DNA of 64,000 nt from Tubiluchus corallicola (taxonomy: Eukaryota; Priapulida; Priapulimorpha; Priapulimorphida; Tubiluchidae): assembly GCA_030141605.1 (NCBI GenBank), contig JAQGDQ010002393.1:64001-128000 (forward strand). The letters are read 5' to 3'. Both the position numbers and the translations under genes were made by a program. This document shows positions 28,748 to 39,185 of this stretch, one piece after another (positions within the stretch are counted from its first letter, which is position 1; each line of letters starts with the position of its first letter). The notes below the pieces were generated by a model. It was not told the DNA's origin. It searched no databases and saw only the letters and a list, made by a program, of their open reading frames with translations.

Positions 28748-29062
28748 CTTTTATTCTTATTGTGTCAATATGTAATCTATTAGCAAAAAGCAATATACAA
28801 TATGTTGTCGTTTCTACTTCCAAACAAGCTCGTGCTTGAACAGGCAGAGAGGCAACAATTACATAACTTAACCTTATTATGAAAAAATAAATATTACAAA
28901 AATAATAAAATAAACCTATTTATATGTAACTACAATAGACGTAAATTTATACCCACTATAATACACATCTTATTAAATTTATCTATCACTTTGTTTAAAA
29001 CTACTTTTTTAAGTAAATTTGCAAACCCATTTAACACGTTTTATGCAGTTAAAAATTAAATA
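28748..29062. other. divergent argC/thrA intergenic region
   Basis: This 315-base spacer separates divergent argC and thrA. Near thrA lies a clear promoter (separate entry). On the argC side a -7-like TATTTTTG is readable on the minus strand at 28897-28904, with a poor -33. A locally GC-richer patch at about 28820-28860 holds the small inverted repeat CAAGC-TCGT-GCTTG. It is not recognised as a riboswitch or operator. Confidence 0.45.
28991..29021 (+). promoter_or_regulatory. Bacteroidota-type promoter of thrA
   Basis: TTG (28991-28993, within TTTG) and TAAATTTG (29014-29021) are 20 bases apart, an almost ideal match to the Bacteroidota consensus, 41 bases before the thrA ATG. No threonine-codon leader peptide is seen between promoter and gene, so classical attenuation is not indicated. 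Confidence 0.72.
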
Positions 29063-31507
29063 ATGAAAATACTGAAATTTAGCAATACTATTCTCACTTC
29101 TTCTAAGGATATAGTCAAAGTTGTAAATATTGTCAAATATAAAGCTTCTCAAGAAAATATTATTATAGTGACTTCTGCATTTGATAATATGAAGCAGAAT
29201 CTTAAAGAGGTGAAACAATTAGTTTCTCGCTCTGACAAAGCATATATAGACAAAATAAAAGAAATAGAGAAACATCTTTATGGAATTGTAGACGAGCTTA
29301 TACCTATTACTGAGCAAAGTGAAATAAAAGGTCATATCAAAATACTTATCAACGAACTTGACGACTTTTGCCAAGGTATATTTCTTGTAAGTGAGGTAAC
29401 TATAAAAGCTTATCATTATTTACTCTCTTTTGGAGAAACCATCTCTACTTACTTATTGCATAAAATATTACAACAAAACGATATTGATGTAAAACTTGTA
29501 GATGCTAAACAACTGATAGAAACCAATGATAATTTTGGGAAAGTAAGTATAAATTTTCCTGCCACTACAAGAAAGGTAAAAAAAGTTCTTGATATTAAAA
29601 GAAATATTATTCTTTCAGGAAGTATAGCCTCAACTCCTGATAATTATACTATAAGACTGGGCAAAGGAGGAGATGAATATACAGCCTCTACCATAGCCAA
29701 TATTTTAAAAATAGATACGTTAGAAATGTGGTCAAATAAAGAAGGTATAATGACATCCAACAAAGATTTGGTGCCACACGCCTATCCCATACCTAAACTA
29801 TCTTACGAAGAAGCACTTGAACTGTTGCATTTTGGGGAGAAAGTATTGTACCCTCCATCCATACACTCTATAGTAGGCACAAATACAAAAATAAACATTA
29901 GGAACATCAACGAACCAGAAAAAACAGGCACACTTATCATCAAAGAGGTAGTAAGCACTCCTCAAATAATTAAAGGAATATCCTCTGTAGGTAACATTGC
30001 ACTCATTACAGTTTCAGGAAGTGGTATGATAGGCATACATGGTATTGCTCAACGATTGTTCAATTCGCTTGCTATTAATAAAATAAACGTGATATTTATC
30101 ACACAAAGTTCTTCTGAGCATACTATTACTATAGGAATCACACAACAAAACCTTAAAAAAGCAACCACAGCTATAGAAAACGAGTTTGTTACAGAAATAA
30201 AACAAAAGAGAATAGACAAAGTTCTCAAAGAACAATATTTATCAGTCATTGCACTCGTAGGTGATACAATGAAAGAACATATAGGACTATGTGGACAAAT
30301 ATTCCAAGCACTTGGTAAAAATGGTATCAACATAAGAGGTATAGCACAAGGTTCTACCGAAAGAAATATATCCATTGTTATATCAAATAAAGACGAAAAA
30401 AAAGCCCTCAACACACTACACGAAAGTCTTTTCTTATCAGAAACCCGTCAAGCACACTTGTTTCTAATAGGAGTGGGAAATGTAGGGGGAACACTTATTA
30501 ACCAACTAAAAGAGCAACAACAATACATTAAGGATATACATCATATAGAACCCAAAATATCAGCGATAGCCAACAGTAAAAAAATGCTTTTCAATGCAGA
30601 AGGAGTTGATTTAGCTAACTGGGAACAGGAGCTGGAGAAAAAAGGAAAACCAATGGACCTAGATTTTTATACTCGAAAAATGAAAAAACTAAACCTACGC
30701 AATAGTATCTTTGTAGATAATACTGCCAGCGAAGAAATAAGCCAAATATACTCAAAGGTTCTATCAGAAAGCATATCAATAGCTACGTCCAATAAAATAG
30801 CAGCTGCATCTGATTATGAAAACTATGCACATCTTAAACAACTTGCTAAAGACCATAGTGCACAATACAATTATGAAACCAATGTAGGAGCAGGCTTGCC
30901 TATTATCAAAACTATCAACGACTTAATATTATCAGGCGATGAAATATTAAAAATAGAAGCCATCTTGTCAGGCAGCCTCAACTTTATATTTAATACATTC
31001 AGTAAAGAAACTTCATTTTACAATGCTGTAAAACAAGCAAGAGAAGAAGGCTATACTGAACCCGACCCACGTATAGATCTTAGCGGTATAGATGTAATGC
31101 GTAAGATATTGATACTTGCTCGAGAAACAGGAGCAACTCTCAACATAGAAGAAGTGAAAAACGAACGGTTTTTGCCAAGTGGATGTATTGATACCCAAAG
31201 TATAGAAGAGTTTATGCAAGAACTGCAAAAAAATGCTCAACACTTTGATGAATTAAGATTAGAAGCAGAAAAAGAAAATAAAAAACTAAAATTTGTAGCT
31301 CAATACGATGGCAAAGGAGCTAAGGTGGGCTTACAGGCTGTGGGCGACGACCATCCCTTCTACAATCTTGCAGGAAAGGACAACATAGTGCTACTCACTA
31401 CAAAACGCTATCAAGACCAACCAATGGTGGTGCAAGGAGCAGGAGCAGGAGCAGAGGTAACAGCATCTGGAGTATTTACTGATATTATTAGAGCTATAAA
31501 TGAATAA
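29063..31507 (+). CDS. thrA: bifunctional aspartokinase/homoserine dehydrogenase with degenerate kinase domain
   Basis: ThrA proteins phosphorylate aspartate and later reduce aspartate semialdehyde to homoserine. The 814 residues align over the whole family length. The homoserine dehydrogenase half (about 465-814) looks intact: GVGNVGGTL, YETNVGAGLPII, GYTEPDPRIDLSGIDVMRK and GAGAGAEVTASGVF. Two ACT domains (about 300-455) are also normal. The kinase half (about 1-290) is not: KFGGTS is KFSNTI, the GRNGSDY-type motif reads GKGGDEY, and TDVDG..T.DPR reads SNKEG..TSNKD. I infer that the kinase activity is lost while dehydrogenase activity remains, so a separate LysC would have to supply aspartyl phosphate. 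It heads the thr cluster. Confidence 0.9.
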   Translation: MKILKFSNTILTSSKDIVKVVNIVKYKASQENIIIVTSAFDNMKQNLKEVKQLVSRSDKAYIDKIKEIEKHLYGIVDELIPITEQSEIKGHIKILINELDDFCQGIFLVSEVTIKAYHYLLSFGETISTYLLHKILQQNDIDVKLVDAKQLIETNDNFGKVSINFPATTRKVKKVLDIKRNIILSGSIASTPDNYTIRLGKGGDEYTASTIANILKIDTLEMWSNKEGIMTSNKDLVPHAYPIPKLSYEEALELLHFGEKVLYPPSIHSIVGTNTKINIRNINEPEKTGTLIIKEVVSTPQIIKGISSVGNIALITVSGSGMIGIHGIAQRLFNSLAINKINVIFITQSSSEHTITIGITQQNLKKATTAIENEFVTEIKQKRIDKVLKEQYLSVIALVGDTMKEHIGLCGQIFQALGKNGINIRGIAQGSTERNISIVISNKDEKKALNTLHESLFLSETRQAHLFLIGVGNVGGTLINQLKEQQQYIKDIHHIEPKISAIANSKKMLFNAEGVDLANWEQELEKKGKPMDLDFYTRKMKKLNLRNSIFVDNTASEEISQIYSKVLSESISIATSNKIAAASDYENYAHLKQLAKDHSAQYNYETNVGAGLPIIKTINDLILSGDEILKIEAILSGSLNFIFNTFSKETSFYNAVKQAREEGYTEPDPRIDLSGIDVMRKILILARETGATLNIEEVKNERFLPSGCIDTQSIEEFMQELQKNAQHFDELRLEAEKENKKLKFVAQYDGKGAKVGLQAVGDDHPFYNLAGKDNIVLLTTKRYQDQPMVVQGAGAGAEVTASGVFTDIIRAINE

Positions 31508-31512
31508 CCTAA

Positions 31513-31704
31513 TTTACATTCTACACAATAATTTACATTTCAATAAAAAAATACAGTGCAATATTTCCCAAAGCATTGCCCAAATGGTTTATCAAATTAT
31601 TTACCCAAGAGAAAGATACTATATTTGAACCATTTAAGGAGTTGGGAACGGTCAAATTTGTTGTACAAGAAATGAGTTGAAACACTATTGGAGTTGAAAT
31701 ATAA
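31513..31704 (+). pseudogene. relic of a site-specific DNA methyltransferase (C-terminal part)
   Basis: In the 294-base thrA-thrB gap one plus-strand frame is open from 31513 to a TGA at 31678-31680 and has no usable start. It contains AIFPKALPKWFIKLFTQ, then EPFKELGTVKFVVQEM, then after the TGA NTIGVEI and TAA. This copies the order found near the C-terminus of beta-class N4/N6 DNA methyltransferases: the IFP..LP..LIKLF helix, the SAM-binding DPFxGSGTT motif and the EMGRxYIGIEI strand. The SAM motif itself is destroyed (EPFKELGTV). I infer a decayed fragment; the resemblance is by eye. Confidence 0.55.
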
Positions 31705-31801
31705 AACCTTTTAAAATAAACTACTTAAAGGATAAAATATAGTAAAAATGAAAAACTTTGCAACACTACTCAAGCAAATAACCACCTCATCTTAAAAACA
31801 T

Positions 31802-32728
31802 ATGAATGAAATAAAAGTTTTTGCACCTGCTACAGTAGCCAACGTTAGTTGTGGTTTTGATATATTAGGTTTCCCACTACAAGGTGTAGGCGATACAATA
31901 GTTGTAAAAAAGACAGAGGAAAAAGGTGTAATAATAACCAATATAGAAGGTGCGGACAACCTACCCTTAGAAGCAGATAAGAATGTATGTGGTGTGATTG
32001 CAAAAAAAATAATAGCTGACCACAATATTGTACAAGGTGTAGAAATACAAATAATAAAGGGAGTGAAATCTGGTAGTGGTATGGGGTCGAGTGCTGCCAG
32101 TTCATCAGGAATAGCTTATGCTATAAATAAACTTTTTAATATTAATTTATCAACAAAGAACTTAGTAAAATACGCAATGTTGGGCGAAAAGCTAGCATCG
32201 GGAGTAGCCCACGCCGATAATGTAGCCCCTGCACTGTTTGGAGGCTTTACACTTGTAAGAAGTTATGCACCCTTAGATATTATAAAAATAAACACTCCAT
32301 CTGAACTATACGCTACTGTAATACATCCACAAATAGAAGTAAAAACAAAAAATGCACGTGAAATACTTAAAAAAGGTATCTTGCTAAAAGACGCTATACA
32401 ACAATGGGGTAATGTAGCAGGGTTAATAGCTGGCTTACAACAAGAGGACTATAAACTTATAAGTCGTTCGCTAGAGGATGTAATCATAGAACCTATACGC
32501 TCTATACTTATCCCTAAATTTGACATCTTAAAAGAATCCATAAAAAAAATAGGAGCTTTAGGCTGTGGCATATCAGGCTCAGGCCCTTCTATTTTTGCTC
32601 TCTCAAAAGGAGAGAACAAGGCTAAAAAAGTAAAAGAAATAATGAATAATATTTATAAAAATTTAGGCATTGATTTTGATATTTACATATCTAAAATCAA
32701 TTTAGAAGGTTGTAAAGTAATTACTTAA
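31802..32728 (+). CDS. thrB: homoserine kinase
   Basis: It phosphorylates homoserine with ATP in the cytoplasm, giving the substrate of ThrC. It is a GHMP-family kinase of 308 residues: the N-terminus VFAPATVANVSCGFDILGFPL, the ATP motif SGSGMGSSAASSSG (about 82-95) and the C-terminal GALGCGISGSGPSIFAL (about 259-275) are all in place. It lies 294 bases after thrA, not in the usual tight spacing, because of the methyltransferase relic. A 38-codon frame follows 5 bases after its stop. Confidence 0.95.
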   Translation: MNEIKVFAPATVANVSCGFDILGFPLQGVGDTIVVKKTEEKGVIITNIEGADNLPLEADKNVCGVIAKKIIADHNIVQGVEIQIIKGVKSGSGMGSSAASSSGIAYAINKLFNINLSTKNLVKYAMLGEKLASGVAHADNVAPALFGGFTLVRSYAPLDIIKINTPSELYATVIHPQIEVKTKNAREILKKGILLKDAIQQWGNVAGLIAGLQQEDYKLISRSLEDVIIEPIRSILIPKFDILKESIKKIGALGCGISGSGPSIFALSKGENKAKKVKEIMNNIYKNLGIDFDIYISKINLEGCKVIT

Positions 32729-32733
32729 AGAAT

Positions 32734-32850
32734 ATGTTAATTGATGCGATAAGGAAAGTAGATGCAGAGGATAGTTTCAATGAAATAAGAAATTTATCGC
32801 CAAGTATATTTAAAAAACTATTTGATAATGATAAATTTTTGAACAAATAA
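32734..32850 (+). CDS. small hypothetical ORF between thrB and thrC
   Basis: A 38-codon frame begins with ATG 5 bases after the thrB stop and ends at TAA 32848-32850. Its product is charged and helical-looking (MLIDAIRKVDAEDSFNEI start, FKKLFDNDKFLNK end). It is not recognised. The tight spacing to thrB suggests that ribosomes could translate it. It could equally be the tail of a vanished gene, given the relic in the gap before thrB. Confidence 0.2.
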   Translation: MLIDAIRKVDAEDSFNEIRNLSPSIFKKLFDNDKFLNK

Positions 32851-32957
32851 TTTTAACTATTTTTCCTGAAAAAAAGTTTTAAATATGCTTATTAAATACT
32901 TTGAAACAAAAAATAAAAAGAATTATTCTACCATAAGAAGTTATAAATAATAGTAAA

Positions 32958-34256
32958 ATGCAATACATAAGCACAAACAAGCAAACAAAAGATACCACGT
33001 TTAAAGAAGCCGTAGTGAAAGGCTTAGCAGATGATAAAGGTCTTTTCTACCCCACACAGCTATACAAACTGTCCCCTACATTTTATGATAGTATTGATAA
33101 GCTAAGCTTGCAAGAAATAGCATTCAAAGTAATTCAACAGTTTGTGGGTAATGACATACCAGAAAAAAACCTAAGGAAAATAATATCGGATACTCTTAAT
33201 TTTGAAATACCACTTGTAGAGGTAGAAGAAAACATACATGTTTTAGAACTTTTTCACGGACCTACTCTTGCTTTCAAAGACGTAGGAGCTAGGTTTATGG
33301 CTCGCTGTTTGGGTCACTTTCGCGAAGAAGAAAAACCTATCAATGTGTTAGTTGCCACATCAGGAGACACTGGTAGTGCAGTAGCCAATGGATTTTGGAA
33401 TATAGAAGGAATCAATGTAGTGGTTCTTTACCCCAGTAAAAAAGTAAGCGAGATACAAGAAAAACAACTTACCACACTGGACAAGAATATAACGGCTTTG
33501 GAGGTAAATGGAACTTTTGACAATTGTCAGAAATTAGTAAAGGATGCTTTTGCGGACAAGTCGCTTAATATTGATATGCAACTTACCTCTGCCAATTCTA
33601 TTAACATTGCACGCTGGTTACCACAGTCGTTTTATTATTTTTATGCTTATTCTCAGATGAAAAGCATTAATAAGCCCATAGTAGTTTCTGTTCCTAGCGG
33701 AAACTATGGCAATCTTGCAGCAGGGTTACTGGCAAAACAATTGGGGTTGCCCATTCAGAAGTTTATAGCAGCTTCCAATATTAATGATATTGTGCCAGAA
33801 TATTTAAAAACAAAAACATATACACCACGTCCTTCGCAGCAAACTATTTCTAATGCTATGGATGTAGGAGACCCAAGTAATTATGCTCGTATTATGGAGA
33901 TGTATGAACAGTCGTGGGAAAAATTGATAAAAGACCTTACAGGGTATAGTTTCACTGATAATGACACAAAAGAAGCCATCAAAAAGGTGTATGAAAAGCA
34001 AAAGTACTTATTAGACCCACACGGGGCAGTAGGCTATCTTGCTTTAAAAGAGTTTTTGAAAGAGAATAAAAACTATACTGGTATTTTCTTAGAAACGGCA
34101 CATCCTGCTAAGTTTTTAGATGTAGTAGAACCTACTATTGGCGAAGAAATAGAGATTCCAAAACGCTTACAAGCCTCTTTAAAAAAGGATAAGCAGGCTA
34201 TACAGATAGATAACAATTTGGATGATTTGAAAAAGGTTTTGTATGATATTGTATAA
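32958..34256 (+). CDS. thrC: threonine synthase
   Basis: It is a PLP enzyme converting O-phosphohomoserine to threonine. It has 432 residues. It starts MQYISTNKQTKDTTFKEAVVKGLA, typical of the family, with the PLP lysine Lys107 in GPTLAFKDVGARF and the phosphate-binding region VATSGDTGSAVANGF (about 134-148). SANSINIARWLPQSFYYF and VPSGNYGNLAAGL are further conserved blocks. It completes the thrABC set, 229 bases after thrB. It converges on gyrB with a 59-base gap. Confidence 0.96.
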   Translation: MQYISTNKQTKDTTFKEAVVKGLADDKGLFYPTQLYKLSPTFYDSIDKLSLQEIAFKVIQQFVGNDIPEKNLRKIISDTLNFEIPLVEVEENIHVLELFHGPTLAFKDVGARFMARCLGHFREEEKPINVLVATSGDTGSAVANGFWNIEGINVVVLYPSKKVSEIQEKQLTTLDKNITALEVNGTFDNCQKLVKDAFADKSLNIDMQLTSANSINIARWLPQSFYYFYAYSQMKSINKPIVVSVPSGNYGNLAAGLLAKQLGLPIQKFIAASNINDIVPEYLKTKTYTPRPSQQTISNAMDVGDPSNYARIMEMYEQSWEKLIKDLTGYSFTDNDTKEAIKKVYEKQKYLLDPHGAVGYLALKEFLKENKNYTGIFLETAHPAKFLDVVEPTIGEEIEIPKRLQASLKKDKQAIQIDNNLDDLKKVLYDIV

Positions 34257-34315
34257 TCAATTAGGCAATTAGTATATTACTTGTTTTATTCCCTTAACTG
34301 ATTTTATATATTTTT

Positions 34316-36295
<1,980 letters not shown>

Positions 36296-36908
36296 TTACT
36301 TCTATATATTGCAAAAATAACAAAAAAACACACCCTAAACATCAAATTTATTAACAAGTCAGAATAACAATTTTTGTTATTTCTTCTAACTTTTCAAATA
36401 GTCAGAAAAATCAAGTCTTTTCGCACTAAAAATCAAAGTTTTATTTTTTAATTATTTTTATTTTCTACTTTTTTTATTCATAAATAGAAAATAAAACGGA
36501 CTTGTGAACGGACTACTTTTTAATAAAGCCTATGATATGATAAGTACTGTATCTTTTCTCAAAAATAAAGAAAAAAACACTAACAAAAAAATAAATTCTA
36601 AAAGTTTTTCAGGTATTTTTTTTACTGCTCCATTTAGAACTTTGCTAAAATTAGAGCTATCAACACCCATTTTTAAAAAAGTTGTCTTTGAGATGCGAAA
36701 AAACTATGGCTTTTCAAGATGTCTTAATACATATTTAAGTCTTTGACCCAATGTTTGTAAATTTTTCATATTATTCTAAATTTTAAAAATAGAAGAAAAA
36801 TAGTAAAATTATTTAAAACTGTTTCATCCTTATAATAAATTAGTTATGTTTATTTCAAGAAAATAAGCATAAAAAAATAAAGTAATTATGTAGTAAAATA
36901 TTTTTTTG

Positions 36909-36974
36909 TACTATACATTTGTTTTTTCACTAAAATCAGTTACTATACATTTTTTTACAAAAAAAGTATAGTAA
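36909..36974. repeat. TACTATAC repeat cluster with a 35-base near-palindrome
   Basis: TACTATACATTT occurs at 36909-36920 and again at 36941-36952. An inverted copy GTATAGTAA lies at 36966-36974. The last two form a near-perfect palindrome (36940-36974): a 9-base outer stem, one unpaired A, seven T:A pairs and a 2-base centre. It may be a regulator-binding site or a cruciform-prone element. Confidence 0.6.
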
Positions 36975-37182
36975 TCGCATCGTAAAAATATGAAAATACA
37001 CCCAAGCAGAAATATATCTTAGATTGGGAACGGAGGAAACAGCTAAAAAAGCAAAAAAATAGAGTTTTTCAACTAAAAAGTTCTTTAATCAAACTGTTAT
37101 ATTATGAACATAAATTTTTCGTTAAAAAGCAACAAAAATAAAAACAATATAAACATAATAACATACGTTATACATCAAAAAC

Positions 37183-37206
37183 AACAATGACACAACAATC
37201 ATTGTT
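37183..37206 (+). promoter_or_regulatory. hairpin upstream of the first GT2 gene
   Basis: AACAATGA (37183-37190) and TCATTGTT (37199-37206) form an 8-base perfect stem around an 8-base loop, followed by a T-rich stretch, and end 36 bases before the ATG at 37243. It could be a weak terminator of leader transcription or an mRNA structure. Confidence 0.35.
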
Positions 37207-37242
37207 ATTATTTTCGTATTGAAAAACCTAAAAAATCAGGGA

Positions 37243-38115
37243 ATGAATCTATACATAGTAATAGCAGTGTTCAACAGAAAGGAATACACACTTAACTGTT
37301 TACAACAACTACAACATCAAACCTATAAAGATTTCAAAGTAGTTCTTGTTGATGACGGTTCAACTGACAACACAGCCAGAGAGGTAAGAAAACACTATCC
37401 CAACACTACTATTATCAATGGTACTGGCAATTGGTGGTGGACAAAATCAATGAACGAAGGTATAAAGTATGCTCTCAAACAACAAGCTTCACATATGTTG
37501 TTTATGAATAATGACAATGATTTTGATAATAACTACCTGCAAACCCTTGTAACTCTTTCTCAACAAAATCCTAATGCTATTATAGGTTCATTAGACATAA
37601 CACAAACCAACAATCCTCAAATATTTTTCTCAGGCATCAAAAAGATGATATGGTGGAAAGCTAAGTCTATTAAATATCATAAAAACTACGAGTATTATAT
37701 GGGTAATCTTAGAGGGCTACATCACTCTGAAGTTCTCAATGGTAGAGGCACCATAGTCCCTGCCAAAGTGTTTGACAAGGTTGGTCTGCTGGATGAAAAA
37801 AATCTACCTCAATACGCCTCTGATTTTGACTTTGTGCTAATGGCAAAGAGAAAAGGCTTTAAAACATTTATTAGTTGGGACGCTGTATTATATTCCTATG
37901 TGGAAACTACTGGCGAAGGGAAACCTTACATTAAGCAATCACTCTCAAAATTTCTTAAAACATTCTTGCAAAAATACACACAAACCAGTCTCTCAACTAG
38001 TCTCAACTATTACAAAAAACACTGTAAATGGTATCAGCTTCCAACGGCTTTTACCATAGACAAAATGCGACTATTGTACTCCTACTACAAACGCCAAAAC
38101 ACCTTTGTAAATTAA
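37243..38115 (+). CDS. GT2 family glycosyltransferase
   Basis: This predicted cytoplasmic inverting glycosyltransferase has 290 residues from the ATG at 37243. A longer frame begins at a TTG at 37219, but the ATG gives the normal MNLYIVIAVFNRKEYTL start, preceded by an AGGGA-like site. Motifs are VVLVDDGSTDNT (about 36-47, nucleotide sugar binding), GTGNWWWTKSMNEGI, NNDNDFD (DxD-like, about 90-96), GLLDE and YASDFDFVLMAKRKG. GNWWW marks a subgroup active on surface polysaccharide or rhamnan-type glycans. It forms a tight pair with the next GT2 (4-base gap). Donor and acceptor are unknown. Confidence 0.85.
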   Translation: MNLYIVIAVFNRKEYTLNCLQQLQHQTYKDFKVVLVDDGSTDNTAREVRKHYPNTTIINGTGNWWWTKSMNEGIKYALKQQASHMLFMNNDNDFDNNYLQTLVTLSQQNPNAIIGSLDITQTNNPQIFFSGIKKMIWWKAKSIKYHKNYEYYMGNLRGLHHSEVLNGRGTIVPAKVFDKVGLLDEKNLPQYASDFDFVLMAKRKGFKTFISWDAVLYSYVETTGEGKPYIKQSLSKFLKTFLQKYTQTSLSTSLNYYKKHCKWYQLPTAFTIDKMRLLYSYYKRQNTFVN

Positions 38116-38119
38116 TAAT

Positions 38120-39100
38120 ATGATAGCTTTCATCGTTATAGGAAAAAATGAGGAACGAAATCTTCCACAATGTTTTAAAAGCATACAAAACACCATTGAA
38201 CAAAACAAAATACCTCGTTATGAAATTATTTACGTTGATTCTGCCTCTACCGACAATAGTATAGCTATAGCCCAGCGATGGGGCAACATAAAAATCATAG
38301 CACTTGAAGGAAAATGCAATGCTGCCATAGGTAGAAATACGGGAGCAGCAAACACTAAAGCAGATGTTCTCTATTTCATAGATGGGGATATGGAACTTAA
38401 CCCTGATTTTATTCCGCACGTGTTTACTTTCGACTTTCAATTGAAATACCCCTTTATATCTGGACAGTTAGATTACCTCTATTACAACTCACAAGGTAAA
38501 TTTCTCAAAAAAGCACCATACCATACTTGTGTTCTTAATGGCGATAAGTATCAGTCTACCACAGGTGGTTTATTTATTATCGCACGCGAATTGTGGGAGA
38601 AAAATAAAGGGATGGATATACGACTGCGTACTGGAGAAGATCTTGATATAGGGCTGCGTCTTAGACAGCAAAAAACTTTACTATTACGCAAACAACAAAC
38701 AATGGCAGTTCACCACACCCAAGATTACAAGGATCACCAAAGATTATGGGCGGATTTGTGGAAAGGGAACACTTTATATAGCCGAGGACTACTCTACCGT
38801 AAGCACTTACTAAGAGCCAACCTACATATCCTACCACGTATATTAAAAAGCGACCCCACTACTCCTTTACTTTTCATTGCCTTTTTATCAACTTTTACTT
38901 TCTACTCCACATACGTCATCCTCACTTATTTCACTGCACTTATTTTGGCATTACTTTTCTTTCAAAAATATGATAGATGGTATCAGTTTTTTGAACGTAT
39001 ACCCTATTACGTGCTTAGAGATTTTCTCAATTTATATGCCTTTTTTTTCTTTTATCCCAGCAAAAAAATAAAATATTGTAGCAGATATGTTACAAAATAA
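38120..39100 (+). CDS. GT2 family glycosyltransferase, membrane-associated
   Basis: This second GT2 enzyme has 326 residues. The catalytic domain has IVIGKNEERNLPQCF (about 5-19), YVDSASTDNSIAIA, the DxD motif FIDGDMELN (about 92-100), and GEDLDIGLRLRQ (about 172-183). Two hydrophobic helices (about 253-285) near the C-terminus suggest membrane attachment. It lies 4 bases after the first GT2 gene and ends 85 bases before the convergent cusB. The pair may add sugars to a lipid-linked or surface glycan, but no polymerase or flippase gene is nearby. Confidence 0.83.
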   Translation: MIAFIVIGKNEERNLPQCFKSIQNTIEQNKIPRYEIIYVDSASTDNSIAIAQRWGNIKIIALEGKCNAAIGRNTGAANTKADVLYFIDGDMELNPDFIPHVFTFDFQLKYPFISGQLDYLYYNSQGKFLKKAPYHTCVLNGDKYQSTTGGLFIIARELWEKNKGMDIRLRTGEDLDIGLRLRQQKTLLLRKQQTMAVHHTQDYKDHQRLWADLWKGNTLYSRGLLYRKHLLRANLHILPRILKSDPTTPLLFIAFLSTFTFYSTYVILTYFTALILALLFFQKYDRWYQFFERIPYYVLRDFLNLYAFFFFYPSKKIKYCSRYVTK

Positions 39101-39124
39101 TTTGAGCAATTGTGTACTCTTACA

Positions 39125-39146
39125 TTCATTTTGAAACTAAAATGAA
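39125..39146. terminator. possible bidirectional hairpin between convergent GT2 and cusB
   Basis: TTCATTTT (39125-39132), a 6-base loop and AAAATGAA (39139-39146) form a perfect 8-base stem in the short gap between two convergent genes. There is no run of T after it, and the stem is AT-rich, so the terminator function is only suggested by position. Confidence 0.35.
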
Positions 39147-39185
39147 GGCACTAAGGTTAATAGCATATTGCTGTTCAGAGTAAAA

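Noticed and set aside
28820-28860. Riboswitch or operator in the argC/thrA spacer
   Set aside because: Only a 5-base inverted repeat (CAAGC/GCTTG) is seen; no known riboswitch core and no ArgR-like box could be recognised.
31748-31795. 15-codon ORF just before thrB (start MKNFATLL, ending ITTSS) as a threonine attenuation leader
   Set aside because: It has only two Thr codons together, no terminator/antiterminator hairpin pair is visible, and such attenuation is not typical of Bacteroidota. It may be chance or part of the methyltransferase decay.
34257-34315. Terminator between convergent thrC and gyrB
   Set aside because: No stem of more than a few bases and no T run could be found in the 59 bases.
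36504-36746. 80-codon ORF in the gyrB-GT2 gap
   Set aside because: No family resemblance, poor start context and very AT-rich low-complexity composition. It is probably fortuitous in a long gene-free stretch.
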